A program made the translations under genes and the position numbers. The notes under the pieces are model-generated. The model did no database searches, was not told where the DNA came from, and was given only the letters and a program-made list of their open reading frames with translations. Shown here piece after piece: positions 16,473 through 24,486 of a stretch of DNA of 64,000 nt (position 1 is the stretch's first letter; every line of letters begins with the position of its first letter). Where the stretch lies: positions 2,542,001 to 2,606,000 of the forward strand of contig NZ_OZ201293.1 of assembly GCF_964332355.1 (NCBI RefSeq), read 5' to 3'. This DNA comes from Imbroritus primus (GTDB lineage: Bacteria; Pseudomonadota; Gammaproteobacteria; Burkholderiales; Burkholderiaceae).

Positions 16473-17294
16473 ATGTCGACGCCCCAAACATTCCGTGTCG
16501 CCGCCATCCAGACGGTGACCCGCCTCGACCTGCAGGACAATCTCGCACGCGCGACCGAACTGATCGCCGATGCCGCCCGCCAAGGCGCGCAGCTGGTACT
16601 GCTGCCCGAGTATTTCTGCATGATGGGCCGCCAGGATGCCGACAAGGTCGCCATCCGCGAGGCCGACGACGATGGTCCCATCCAGCGTGCACTGGCCGAC
16701 GCAGCGCACGGCCACGGCATCTGGCTGGTGGGCGGCACGCTGCCGATGTGGTGCCCAGACGACCAGCGCGTGCACAACAGCTCGCTGGCCTTCGATCCGC
16801 AAGGCAAACGCGTGGCACGCTACGACAAGATCCACCTGTTTAGCTTCGCGCGCGGCGAGGAGTTCTACGACGAATCGCGCACCATCCTCGCCGGCGCCAC
16901 GCCGACCACGTTCGACGCACCGTTCGGCAAGGTCGGCATGTCGGTGTGCTACGACCTGCGTTTTCCCGAACTGTACCGGCGCATGGCGGCCGACGGCGAC
17001 CTGGCCTTGATTCTCATGCCGGCCGCCTTCACCTATACCACCGGCAAGGCGCACTGGGAGATCCTGCTGCGCGCCCGCGCCATCGAGAACCAGTGCTATG
17101 TGCTGGCGGCCGCCCAGGGCGGCAAGCATGAGAATGGACGCCGCACCTGGGGCCACTCGATGCTTGTCGACCCATGGGGTGATATCGTTGCGGTATTGCC
17201 GGAAGGCGAAGGCGTGGTCGTCGGCGACATCGATGCCGCCCGCCTCGCCGAAGTGCGCCAGAATCTGCCGGCGCTGCGCCATCGCGTACTGTAG
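16473..17294 (+). CDS. Carbon-nitrogen hydrolase, Nit/deaminated-glutathione-amidase type
   Basis: This is a nitrilase-superfamily enzyme of 273 residues. The catalytic triad is intact: Glu46 (LLPEYF), Lys119 (RYDKIHLF) and Cys159 (SVCYDLRFPELYR). The sequences around the Lys and Cys are those of the Nit1/Nit2 branch, whose bacterial members hydrolyse deaminated glutathione as metabolite repair; omega-amidase activity is the alternative. The start ATG 16473 follows a CTGGAGCTCC ribosome site; the longer frame from 16407 is not supported. It lies between yhdP and tldD, probably in one transcript. Confidence 0.9.
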   Translation: MSTPQTFRVAAIQTVTRLDLQDNLARATELIADAARQGAQLVLLPEYFCMMGRQDADKVAIREADDDGPIQRALADAAHGHGIWLVGGTLPMWCPDDQRVHNSSLAFDPQGKRVARYDKIHLFSFARGEEFYDESRTILAGATPTTFDAPFGKVGMSVCYDLRFPELYRRMAADGDLALILMPAAFTYTTGKAHWEILLRARAIENQCYVLAAAQGGKHENGRRTWGHSMLVDPWGDIVAVLPEGEGVVVGDIDAARLAEVRQNLPALRHRVL

Positions 17295-17333
17295 AGACGG
17301 CCCGAGCCTGATTCATTGAATACAAGGAACATC

Positions 17334-18794
17334 ATGACCCCGAGCGACCTCGGCATCCGTAACCTCGCGACCGCCAGAGACCTGCTGCTGACTCCTTACG
17401 GACTCGACGAGAGCCAGTTGCAACGCGTGCTGGCGGATATCTTCACGCACAAGGTCGATTACGCCGATCTGTACTTCCAGAGCACGCGCAATGAAGCGTG
17501 GAGCCTCGAGGAAGGCATCGTCAAGTCGGGCAGCTTCAGCATCGACCAGGGCGTGGGCGTGCGCGCCGTGTCCGGCGACCGCACCGCCTTCGCCTACTCC
17601 GACGACCTCAGCCTGCCGGCGCTGCAGCAGGCCGCCGCGGCCACGCGCACCATCGGCAAGAGCGGCTCGGGCCGGGTCAAGGTAGCCGGCACGCTGGCAG
17701 CCCAGCCAGGCCGCGACCTGTATCTGCCGAACGATCCGCTTGACTCGCTGGGCGCCAGCGATAAGGTAGCGCTGCTTGAACGCGTGGAAAAGATGGCGCG
17801 TGCTAAGGACCCGCGCGTGGTGCAGGTGATGGCCGGCCTCGCCGGCGAATACGATGTCGTACTGGTGGCGCGCAGCGATGGCGTGCTCGCGGCGGATGTG
17901 CGGCCGCTGGTACGCGTATCAGTGACGGTGATCGCCGAGCAGAACGGCCGGCGCGAAACCGGCTCGTCAGGCGGCGGCGGCCGTTATGCCTACAGCTATT
18001 TCACTGACGAGCGACTGCAGCAGTATGTGGACGAAGCCGTGGCTTCGGCGCTCGTCAACCTGGAATCGATTCCTGCCCCCGCTGGTGCCATGACCGTGGT
18101 GCTCGGTGCGGGCTGGCCGGGCATCCTGCTGCACGAGGCGGTGGGCCACGGCCTGGAAGGCGACTTCAACCGCAAGGGTTCCTCGGCCTTTGCCGGCATG
18201 CTCGGCGAGCGCGTGGCCGCCAAGGGCGTGACCGTGGTGGACGACGGCACGCTCGCCAATCGCCGCGGTTCACTGAACCTCGACGACGAAGGCAACCCGA
18301 CGCAATGCACCACGCTGATCGAGGACGGTATCCTGCGCGGCTACATCCAGGACACCATGAATGCCCGGCTGATGAAGATGCCGGTGACTGGCAACGCGCG
18401 CCGCGAAAGCTACGCCGCCCTGCCGATGCCGCGCATGACCAATACCTATATGCTGAACGGCGACAAGGATCCGCAGGAAATCATCGCCAGCGTGAAGAAA
18501 GGCCTGTATGCCGCCAACTTCGGTGGCGGCCAGGTCGACATCACCAATGGCAAGTTCGTGTTCTCGGCCAGCGAGGCCTACCTGATCGAGGACGGCAAGA
18601 TCACCGCGCCGGTGCGTGGCGCCACACTGGTCGGCAGCGGTCCCGAATCGCTCAAGCACGTCACCATGATCGGCAACGACATGCGTCTCGACCCGGGCAT
18701 CGGCGTGTGCGGCAAGGATGGCCAGAGCGTGCCGGTAGGCGTCGGGCAACCGACGCTGCGCATGGAAAACCTGACGGTAGGTGGAACGGCCTGA
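17334..18794 (+). CDS. tldD: Metalloprotease TldD
   Basis: TldD pairs with TldE/PmbA to form a zinc metalloprotease that degrades unfolded peptides and matures some modified peptides and antitoxins. The product has 486 residues. The zinc site is HEAVGHGLEGD (an HExxxH arrangement), followed by the family's Gly-rich C-terminal half (NFGGGQVDITNGKFVFS). AAGGAA lies 8 bases before ATG 17334, which decides the start against TTG 17316. No tldE gene is in this window. It is convergent with mpg. Confidence 0.95.
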   Translation: MTPSDLGIRNLATARDLLLTPYGLDESQLQRVLADIFTHKVDYADLYFQSTRNEAWSLEEGIVKSGSFSIDQGVGVRAVSGDRTAFAYSDDLSLPALQQAAAATRTIGKSGSGRVKVAGTLAAQPGRDLYLPNDPLDSLGASDKVALLERVEKMARAKDPRVVQVMAGLAGEYDVVLVARSDGVLAADVRPLVRVSVTVIAEQNGRRETGSSGGGGRYAYSYFTDERLQQYVDEAVASALVNLESIPAPAGAMTVVLGAGWPGILLHEAVGHGLEGDFNRKGSSAFAGMLGERVAAKGVTVVDDGTLANRRGSLNLDDEGNPTQCTTLIEDGILRGYIQDTMNARLMKMPVTGNARRESYAALPMPRMTNTYMLNGDKDPQEIIASVKKGLYAANFGGGQVDITNGKFVFSASEAYLIEDGKITAPVRGATLVGSGPESLKHVTMIGNDMRLDPGIGVCGKDGQSVPVGVGQPTLRMENLTVGGTA

Positions 18795-18805
18795 ACAGTG
18801 TGAAG

Positions 18806-18829
18806 GGGCGTCATGCACGCAGGACGCCC
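18806..18829. terminator. Short hairpin between convergent tldD and mpg
   Basis: GGGCGTC-N10-GACGCCC is a perfect 7-bp stem in the 35-base gap between the two stop codons. No T-tract follows on either strand, so the terminator call is tentative. Confidence 0.35.
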
Positions 18830-19540
18830 TCAGTCCAATACCATCCCGTCGCGGTCTACCCAGTCATAATCACGCCCAACCTGCTGCCCGCGCCGTAGCG
18901 GGTTGCGCGTGCAGTACGCAGAATAGGCCGGGTCCACATAACGATAGCGCAGATGCTCGTCGCGTCCGTCCGGAATACCCAGGCGCGCCGTGCACAGCAG
19001 CCGCTTGGGCGACTCGCCGACATCTTCCACGAAGAGTTCCGCCGGGTCGAAGCGGCGCGCATCCCACTCGGGCACCTTCAGTCCGAGCGCGCGGCATAGC
19101 AGCGTCTGCCCCGCGCACAGCCGTGCCACGGGTCGTGGCCTGCCCGCGGCATCGGGATTGAGCGCCAGCATGCGGGCCAGCGCCTCGGGCCCGGATACCG
19201 CATCGACCCACGGATGCGCGGACTTGATCAGCACTGCATTACCCGGTCCGCCCGCGCTGAAATTGAGCGAATCGCCACCACGTGCGTAGTACATGTACAC
19301 CGTGCCGCCATCCATGAACAGCGCGCGGCGCTTGTGCGTATAGCCTAGCGATGCGTGACTGCCCTTCTCGTCCAGGTAATAGGCTTCGGTCTCGATGATA
19401 CGCGCTGACAGCCACAGGCCGTCGAGACGGCGCCGGATGACCTTGCCCAGCAATTCGCGGGCGAGCTGGCTCGCATCGCGGTCGAAAAAGCTATCGGGAA
19501 GGGCCGGCCCGGGTGTCGGCGAATGGGGGATGCTTGTCAT
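18830..19540 (-). CDS. mpg: 3-methyladenine DNA glycosylase (AAG/MPG family)
   Basis: This base-excision-repair enzyme removes alkylated purines. It has 236 residues from ATG 19540. Family signatures are the entry LARELLGKVIRRRLDG, the catalytic Glu region IIETEAYY, the DNA-intercalating Tyr region VYMYYARGGDSLNFSA and the C-terminal NPLRRGQQV. In-frame starts upstream (19555, 19678) would add residues without family character. The shared upstream region with aroG contains only promoter elements. Confidence 0.93.
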   Translation of the reverse strand: MTSIPHSPTPGPALPDSFFDRDASQLARELLGKVIRRRLDGLWLSARIIETEAYYLDEKGSHASLGYTHKRRALFMDGGTVYMYYARGGDSLNFSAGGPGNAVLIKSAHPWVDAVSGPEALARMLALNPDAAGRPRPVARLCAGQTLLCRALGLKVPEWDARRFDPAELFVEDVGESPKRLLCTARLGIPDGRDEHLRYRYVDPAYSAYCTRNPLRRGQQVGRDYDWVDRDGMVLD

Positions 19541-19614
19541 ACCAAGGCAGACCATCTGACGGAATGTGACGGTCATTTTACAGTGCAAGACTGCGCCGCC
19601 CGGCGAGCCCGGCC

Positions 19615-19644
19615 TTGCCAAACCCCGACAAAGAGTGCTATAAA
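19615..19644 (+). promoter_or_regulatory. aroG: Promoter of the aroG leader
   Basis: TTGCCA (19615-19620), an 18-base spacer and TATAAA (19639-19644) form a good sigma-70 promoter. The start is expected near 19651, about 30 bases before the leader-peptide ATG and about 210 before the aroG ATG. Confidence 0.65.
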
Positions 19645-19680
19645 GCAGCTTCGTACTGAAAACCGCAACCCGACACAACC

Positions 19681-19749
19681 ATGTCCGCCAAGTTTTACTT
19701 TTACTTTTTTGGCTATCTCACACCGCTGGCGGAAAGAGAGGATCGGTAG
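19681..19749 (+). CDS. Phe/Tyr-rich leader peptide of the aroG attenuator
   Basis: This is a 22-residue peptide from ATG 19681 to TAG 19749. Residues 5-12 read FYFYFFGY, with four Phe and three Tyr codons among eight. Such a run of regulatory codons upstream of a DAHP synthase gene is the signature of ribosome-mediated attenuation by charged tRNA-Phe and tRNA-Tyr. Its own ribosome site is weak. The first codons and the codons after the aromatic run contain the RNA segments that form the alternative hairpins (see the attenuator entry). Confidence 0.85.
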   Translation: MSAKFYFYFFGYLTPLAEREDR

Positions 19750-19801
19750 TACGCGACGAATTCGAAAAAACCGCCAGCCAACGCGCTGGCGGTTTTTTTT
19801 T
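19685..19801 (+). promoter_or_regulatory. Transcription attenuator of aroG (four-segment leader RNA)
   Basis: Four complementary segments are present. Segment 1 is CCGCCA (19685-19690), segment 2 GCTGGCGG (19725-19732), segment 3 CCGCCAGC (19771-19778) and segment 4 GCTGGCGG (19785-19792). Segments 1:2 can form a pause hairpin, 2:3 a perfect 8-bp antiterminator, and 3:4 the terminator. A ribosome stalled on the Phe/Tyr codons (19693-19716) leaves segment 2 free to pair with 3. A ribosome that reaches TAG 19749 covers segment 2, and the terminator forms. The logic matches trp/phe-type attenuators. Confidence 0.85.
19765..19801 (+). terminator. Intrinsic terminator inside the aroG leader
   Basis: A CCGCCAGC/GCTGGCGG 8-bp stem with a 6-base loop is preceded by six A and followed by nine T (19793-19801). 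It is a textbook Rho-independent terminator, 62 bases before the aroG start codon. It is the 3:4 hairpin of the attenuator. Confidence 0.9.
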
Positions 19802-19862
19802 GACCTCGCCCAATCTGATTTGCACTGAACACACCACCCAGAGACATCCCCCGGAGCCCATC

Positions 19863-20942
19863 ATGCCGAAGAACACCGACGACTTACGCATTCGTGAACT
19901 GAAAGAGCTACAACCGCCCGCGCATCTGATCCGCGAGTTCAAGTGCTCCGAAAATGCCTCGGATGTGATCTACGACGCCCGTCAAGCCATGCACCGTATC
20001 CTGCACGGCATGGACGACCGCCTGATCGTCATCGTCGGACCATGCTCGATCCATGACACCAAGGCAGCCATGGAATATGCGCGCCTGCTGCGCGAGCAGC
20101 GCGACCGCTTCGCCGGCGAACTGGAAATCGTCATGCGCGTGTACTTCGAAAAGCCGCGTACCACGGTGGGTTGGAAAGGCCTGATCAACGACCCGTACAT
20201 GGACGGCAGCTTCAAGATCAACGACGGTCTACGCATCGCCCGGGAACTGCTCCTCAATATCAACGAGCTGGGCCTGCCGGCCGGCACGGAATTCCTCGAC
20301 ATGATCAGCCCGCAGTACGTGGCGGACCTCGTCAGCTGGGGCGCCATCGGCGCGCGCACCACGGAGAGCCAGGTGCACCGTGAACTGGCCTCCGGGCTGT
20401 CGTGCCCGGTGGGCTTCAAGAACGGTACCGACGGCAACGTGAAGATTGCCGTCGACGCCATCAAGGCCGCGAGCCAGCCGCACCATTTCCTGTCGGTCAC
20501 CAAGGGCGGCCACTCGGCCATCGTCTCGACCAGCGGCAACGAGGACTGCCACGTCATCCTGCGCGGCGGCAAAGCACCGAACTACGATGCGGCAAGCGTG
20601 CAGGAAGCCTGCGATGCGATTGCCAAGTCGGGCCTCGCGGCGCGTCTGATGATTGATGCCTCCCATGCCAACAGCAGCAAGAAGCACGAGAACCAGCTGC
20701 CAGTGTGCGACGACATCGCTCGCCAGCTTGGCGCCGGCGATCAGCGCATCATCGGCGTGATGATCGAATCGCACCTCGTGGCCGGCCGCCAGGACCACGT
20801 GCAGGGGACGCCGGTCGAGAACCTCACTTATGGCCAGAGCGTGACCGATGCCTGCATCAACTGGGACGACACCCTGAAGGCGCTGGAGTCGCTTGCCGCC
20901 GGCGTACGCCAGCGGCGTCTGGCCGGGAATGGCGGCAACTGA
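19863..20942 (+). CDS. aroG: 3-deoxy-7-phosphoheptulonate synthase (DAHP synthase), AroG type
   Basis: This enzyme catalyses the first committed step of the shikimate pathway, from erythrose-4-phosphate and PEP. The type I alpha protein has 359 residues. Visible are GPCSIHD with the metal-ligand Cys61, PRTTVGWKG, GARTTESQVHRE, KNGTDGN, and the C-terminal metal site DASHANSSKKH. The start ATG 19863 has GGAG upstream. The Phe/Tyr attenuator suggests transcriptional control by both amino acids; which one inhibits the enzyme cannot be read safely here. A strong terminator follows. Confidence 0.96.
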   Translation: MPKNTDDLRIRELKELQPPAHLIREFKCSENASDVIYDARQAMHRILHGMDDRLIVIVGPCSIHDTKAAMEYARLLREQRDRFAGELEIVMRVYFEKPRTTVGWKGLINDPYMDGSFKINDGLRIARELLLNINELGLPAGTEFLDMISPQYVADLVSWGAIGARTTESQVHRELASGLSCPVGFKNGTDGNVKIAVDAIKAASQPHHFLSVTKGGHSAIVSTSGNEDCHVILRGGKAPNYDAASVQEACDAIAKSGLAARLMIDASHANSSKKHENQLPVCDDIARQLGAGDQRIIGVMIESHLVAGRQDHVQGTPVENLTYGQSVTDACINWDDTLKALESLAAGVRQRRLAGNGGN

Positions 20943-21026
20943 TCTGCACGCCTGCGGCACTGCGACAGTCATCACGCGGCACGAAAGCGGCACTTGGGCC
21001 AGCAACAGAGCCCGCACCGGCAGATG

Positions 21027-21060
21027 AAAAAATGGCGTGTCGATGGACACGCCATTTTTT
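21027..21060. terminator. Bidirectional terminator between aroG and the adenosyltransferase gene
   Basis: A perfect 15-bp stem, with six A-T pairs at its base and ATGGCGTGTC/GACACGCCAT above, closes on the loop GATG (21042-21045). The flanking A6 and T6 make it an intrinsic terminator on both strands, serving two convergent genes. Confidence 0.9.
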
Positions 21061-21123
21061 CTTTCCGGCACAGGCAGCGATCAGCGGCGTGCAAGGCTAT
21101 CCGACGCGACGGTTGCGCCCTCT

Positions 21124-21672
21124 CTAGGTCCGCTCGCGCTGCCACAGTACGTCCGTGCCGCCATCCGCACGATTCAATACACGCGCCAGCACGAACATCA
21201 GGTCCGACAGCCGGTTCAGATACTGACGCGCGCTGTCGTTCACGGTTTCGGTGCGCTCCAGCGCCACCACCGCGCGCTCGGCGCGGCGGCATACCGTGCG
21301 GCACACGTGCGCCTGCGCCGCGGCGCGGCTACCCCCAGGGAGAATGAATTCCTTCAGGCGCGGCAGAGTGGCGTTGTGTTCGGCGAGCCACGCATCGAGC
21401 TGCGCCACGCGCTCGGTCTTGAGCAGCGTATAGCCGGGAATGCACAACTCCCCGCCGAGATCGAACAGGTCGTGCTGGATCTCCAGCAGAGCGGTGCGGA
21501 TGCCGTCTGGCAGCGTTTCCGTCAACAGCACGCCGATGTGCGAGTTCAGTTCGTCGACCTCGCCCAGGGCGTGGATGCGCAGGCTGTCCTTGCCAGTACG
21601 CGTGCCGTCGCCAAGTCCTGTTGTGCCATCGTCGCCGGTACGCGTGGCGATCTTGCTGAGGCGGTTTCCCAT
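21124..21672 (-). CDS. Cob(I)alamin adenosyltransferase, PduO type
   Basis: This enzyme transfers adenosyl from ATP to cob(I)alamin, making coenzyme B12. It has 182 residues from ATG 21672. The ATP-binding N-terminal motif TRTGDDGTTGLGDG (10-23) and the C-terminal helices with CRRAERAVVAL and LNRLSDLMFVLAR define the PduO family. The longer frame to 21702 adds a Cys-containing stretch unlike the family start. No other cobalamin genes are near, so it probably serves salvage. It is divergent from the LysR-type gene. Confidence 0.93.
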   Translation of the reverse strand: MGNRLSKIATRTGDDGTTGLGDGTRTGKDSLRIHALGEVDELNSHIGVLLTETLPDGIRTALLEIQHDLFDLGGELCIPGYTLLKTERVAQLDAWLAEHNATLPRLKEFILPGGSRAAAQAHVCRTVCRRAERAVVALERTETVNDSARQYLNRLSDLMFVLARVLNRADGGTDVLWQRERT

Positions 21673-21870
21673 GCGTGCGTCCTGTGAAATACAAAATGAC
21701 AAGGCCGCATTATCGCCGGAACGCTGCGAGGCTCGCTACAGCGGCAACGGCTGCGATGCCCGCCTTCCGCGCCGACCTGCCCAACCCGTGAAGCTTGAGC
21801 GCAGCGGCAAGGGTCCACATGGTCGCAGGGCACGGGTTACCGGCCTTCGGGAATGCCGGCGCGACGGGCG

Positions 21871-21902
21871 TACAATGGCGCACAGTGCGACGCGCGCGTC
21901 GC
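21871..21902 (+). promoter_or_regulatory. -10-like box and 16-base perfect palindrome before the LysR-type gene
   Basis: TACAAT at 21871-21876 is a good -10 box, but no convincing -35 was found. The palindrome GCGACGCGCGCGTCGC (21887-21902) would start about 5 bases into the transcript. It could be an operator or a 5' hairpin. The gap 21673-21930 holds no gene. Confidence 0.35.
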
Positions 21903-21930
21903 GCCAATTCGACCGATTGACCCACGTCGC

Positions 21931-22824
21931 ATGTCCTCGTCCCTGTTCAACCGTATTCCGCCGCTGCATCTGCTCGTCGCCTTCGAAGCGGCGGCGCGTC
22001 ATGCCAGCTTTGCGCGCGCTGCCGAGGAGCTGTCGGTCACGCCGAGCGCGGTCTCGCACCGCATCAAGAACCTGGAAGAGCTGTGGGGCGAGGAACTGTT
22101 CGTGCGCGCCAGCTCGTCGCTACGGCTCACGGCCAGCGGTGCGCGCAACCTGCGCAGCGTGCAGGCCGCGCTCAAGGCGCTGAACGGTCTGGCACGCCCC
22201 GAGTTCAGCAACACGCGCGTACGGCTGCGCGTGGCCATTCCGCCGACCTTCGGCCGGCAGCATCTCGTACCGCGCCTGCCGGAGTTCGTCGCGCTGTATC
22301 CGCATATCGACATCGAACTGCATCTGGCGATTCCGTTCCTCGACGTGAAGGCGGAGGAAAGTGATGTCGAGATCCGCTTCGGCACCGGCCACTACCCGGA
22401 GTTCAAGACCACGCTGCTGCTCAACGAGCCGGTGTTCCCGGCCTGCGGGCGCGACTACTACGAGGCGGTCAATGGCCGCCGCATCACGCAGCCGTCGGAC
22501 CTGCACAACCTGGTGCTGCTGCGCAGCCCGCTCGAACCATGGAAGCCGTGGTTCGAGCGGGCTGGCCTCGACTGGGAAGAGCCGCAAGTCGGTCCGCAAT
22601 TCAACGATGTGGGCCTGATGCTTGAGGCCGTCACCTCCAATCAGGGCGTGGCGCTGGTGCGCCAGCGCATGGCCCAGCAATGGCTGCGGCTCGGCCAGAT
22701 GGTGCGGCTGCTCGATGTGGAATCCATGTCGCCGCACGCCTATTACATCGTCGAGCGCCGCCAGATGCCGCTCAAGCCTGAAGCGCAGTATTTCGTCGAC
22801 TGGCTGCTGGGGCTCGACTGGTGA
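21931..22824 (+). CDS. LysR-type transcriptional regulator, GcvA-like
   Basis: The protein has 297 residues. The N-terminal winged helix (about 6-65) contains FEAAARHASFARAAEELSVTPSAVSHRIKNLE. Together with the effector domain ending VERRQMPLKPEAQYFVDWLL this places it in the GcvA/AmpR-like branch of LysR regulators. ATG 21931 is preferred because the frame upstream to 21853 shows no family sequence. It sits upstream of the glycolate oxidase genes on the same strand, so it may control them, but the 163-base gap with its own hairpin and -10 leaves the target open. Confidence 0.88.
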   Translation: MSSSLFNRIPPLHLLVAFEAAARHASFARAAEELSVTPSAVSHRIKNLEELWGEELFVRASSSLRLTASGARNLRSVQAALKALNGLARPEFSNTRVRLRVAIPPTFGRQHLVPRLPEFVALYPHIDIELHLAIPFLDVKAEESDVEIRFGTGHYPEFKTTLLLNEPVFPACGRDYYEAVNGRRITQPSDLHNLVLLRSPLEPWKPWFERAGLDWEEPQVGPQFNDVGLMLEAVTSNQGVALVRQRMAQQWLRLGQMVRLLDVESMSPHAYYIVERRQMPLKPEAQYFVDWLLGLDW

Positions 22825-22831
22825 ACTATCC

Positions 22832-22854
22832 GGGGATGAGAAATTTTCGTCCCC
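22832..22854. terminator. Hairpin after the LysR-type gene
   Basis: GGGGATGA-N7-TCGTCCCC is an 8-bp stem (one G-U pair) starting 8 bases after the stop codon. The loop is AT-rich and no T-tail follows. It is a probable weak terminator separating the regulator from glcD. A -10-like TATAGT lies further on, near 22918. Confidence 0.4.
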
Positions 22855-22987
22855 GCCCCCCGCCGATTTCATGCCTGAGATCGCCTGTACGGCGATGCGC
22901 CGGCCGGTAGCGTGCGTTATAGTCATCCCAGCCCGTGCCGCGGCCGCCTGTTGTGCAGCGCCGCCGGCCATGACAGGGAGACACCGC

Positions 22988-24484
22988 ATGAACGCCCCGC
23001 TCGAACCGACTTCCGCCCCGACCCGCGATGCGGCCCAGGCCGCACTGCTCTCGGCCCTCGCCGGCATCGTGCCCGACCATTGCCTGCTGTGGAAGCAGGA
23101 AGACACCATCCCCTACGAATGCGACGGCCTGGCCGCCTACCGGCAAGTGCCGCTAGCCGTGGTGCTGCCCGAGAACGAAGCGCAGGTCTGCCAGATTCTC
23201 GCCGCCTGCCATGCCCTCGGCGTGCCAGTCGTACCGCGCGGCGCCGGCACCAGCCTGTCGGGCGGCGCCATGCCGATCGGCAACGGACTGGTGCTGTCGC
23301 TGGCGCGGTTCAAGAAGATCATCAAGGTCGATCCGCTGTCGCGCACGGCCATCGTACAGCCGGGCGTGCGCAACCTCGCCATCTCCGAGGCCGCCGCGCC
23401 GCACGGACTGTACTACGCCCCCGATCCGTCTTCGCAGATCGCCTGCACCATCGGCGGCAATGTCAGCGAGAACTCGGGCGGCGTGCATTGCCTCAAGTAC
23501 GGACTGACCGTGCACAACGTGCTGCGCGTACGCGCGGTGACGATGCAGGGCGAGGTCGTGGAATTCGGCTCCGAAGCGCCGGATGCCCCGGGTCTCGACC
23601 TGCTGGCCACACTGATCGGCTCGGAAGGTATGTTGGCCGTGGTCACCGAAATCACCGTGCGGCTCGTCCCCAAGCCGCAACTGGCACAGGTCATCATGGC
23701 GAGCTTCAACGATGTGGAAGCGGGCGGCAATGCAGTGGCCGCCGTGATCGCCGCCGGCATCATTCCCGCCGGGCTGGAGATGATGGACAAGCCCGCGACC
23801 GCAGCCGTCGAGGAATTCGTCAAGGCCGGTTACGACCTGGAGGCGGAAGCCATTCTGCTGTGCGAGTCGGACGGCACGCCCGAGGAAGTGGCCGAGGAAA
23901 TCGAGCGCATGAGCGAGGTCCTGCGCGGCTGTGGCGCCACGCGGATCCAGGTGTCGCAGAGCGAGGCCGAACGGCTGCGTTTCTGGAGCGGACGCAAAAA
24001 CGCCTTCCCTGCTGCCGGCCGTATTTCCGCCGACTACTACTGCATGGATGGCACGATCCCGCGCAAGCATATCGGCACGCTGCTGCGCCGCATTCAGGAG
24101 ATGGAAGCCAAGTATCGCCTGCGCTGCATCAACGTGTTCCATGCCGGCGACGGCAATATGCATCCGCTCATCCTGTTCAACGGCGCGGATCAGGATGAAT
24201 GGCACCGCGCGGAATTGTTCGGTGCGGACATCCTTGAGACCTGCGTCGAACTCGGCGGCACGGTCACCGGCGAACATGGCGTGGGCGTGGAGAAACTCAA
24301 CTCCGCCTGCGTCCAGTTTTCGCCGCAGGAACTGGAAATGTTTTTCCGCGTGAAGGCCGCCTTCGACCCCGCCAAGCTGCTCAACCCGGACAAGGCCATT
24401 CCCACGCTGGCCCGTTGCGCCGAGTACGGCAAGCTACATGTGCGCAACGGCCTGCTGCCGCACCCGGACCTGCCGCGCTTCTGA
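22988..24484 (+). CDS. glcD: Glycolate oxidase FAD subunit GlcD
   Basis: GlcD is the flavin subunit of glycolate oxidase, which turns glycolate into glyoxylate at the inner membrane. The product has 498 residues. The PCMH-type FAD domain (about 55-235) shows PRGAGTSLSGGAMPIG, YYAPDPSSQ, IGGNVSENSGG and GSEGMLAVVTEIT. The C-terminal FAD-oxidase domain includes FHAGDGNMHP and TVTGEHGVGVEKL. GGGAG lies 6 bases before ATG 22988. The long frame starting at 22622 crosses the regulator gene and is false. It is followed directly by the channel-like gene, then glcE and glcF. Confidence 0.95.
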   Translation: MNAPLEPTSAPTRDAAQAALLSALAGIVPDHCLLWKQEDTIPYECDGLAAYRQVPLAVVLPENEAQVCQILAACHALGVPVVPRGAGTSLSGGAMPIGNGLVLSLARFKKIIKVDPLSRTAIVQPGVRNLAISEAAAPHGLYYAPDPSSQIACTIGGNVSENSGGVHCLKYGLTVHNVLRVRAVTMQGEVVEFGSEAPDAPGLDLLATLIGSEGMLAVVTEITVRLVPKPQLAQVIMASFNDVEAGGNAVAAVIAAGIIPAGLEMMDKPATAAVEEFVKAGYDLEAEAILLCESDGTPEEVAEEIERMSEVLRGCGATRIQVSQSEAERLRFWSGRKNAFPAAGRISADYYCMDGTIPRKHIGTLLRRIQEMEAKYRLRCINVFHAGDGNMHPLILFNGADQDEWHRAELFGADILETCVELGGTVTGEHGVGVEKLNSACVQFSPQELEMFFRVKAAFDPAKLLNPDKAIPTLARCAEYGKLHVRNGLLPHPDLPRF

Positions 24485-24486
24485 GC

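Noticed and set aside
19634..19642. GAGTGCTAT, 8 of 9 matches to the right half of CIRCE, inside the aroG promoter
   Set aside because: The required left half nine bases upstream matches at only about 5 of 9 positions; a half-site is not enough to call an HrcA operator.
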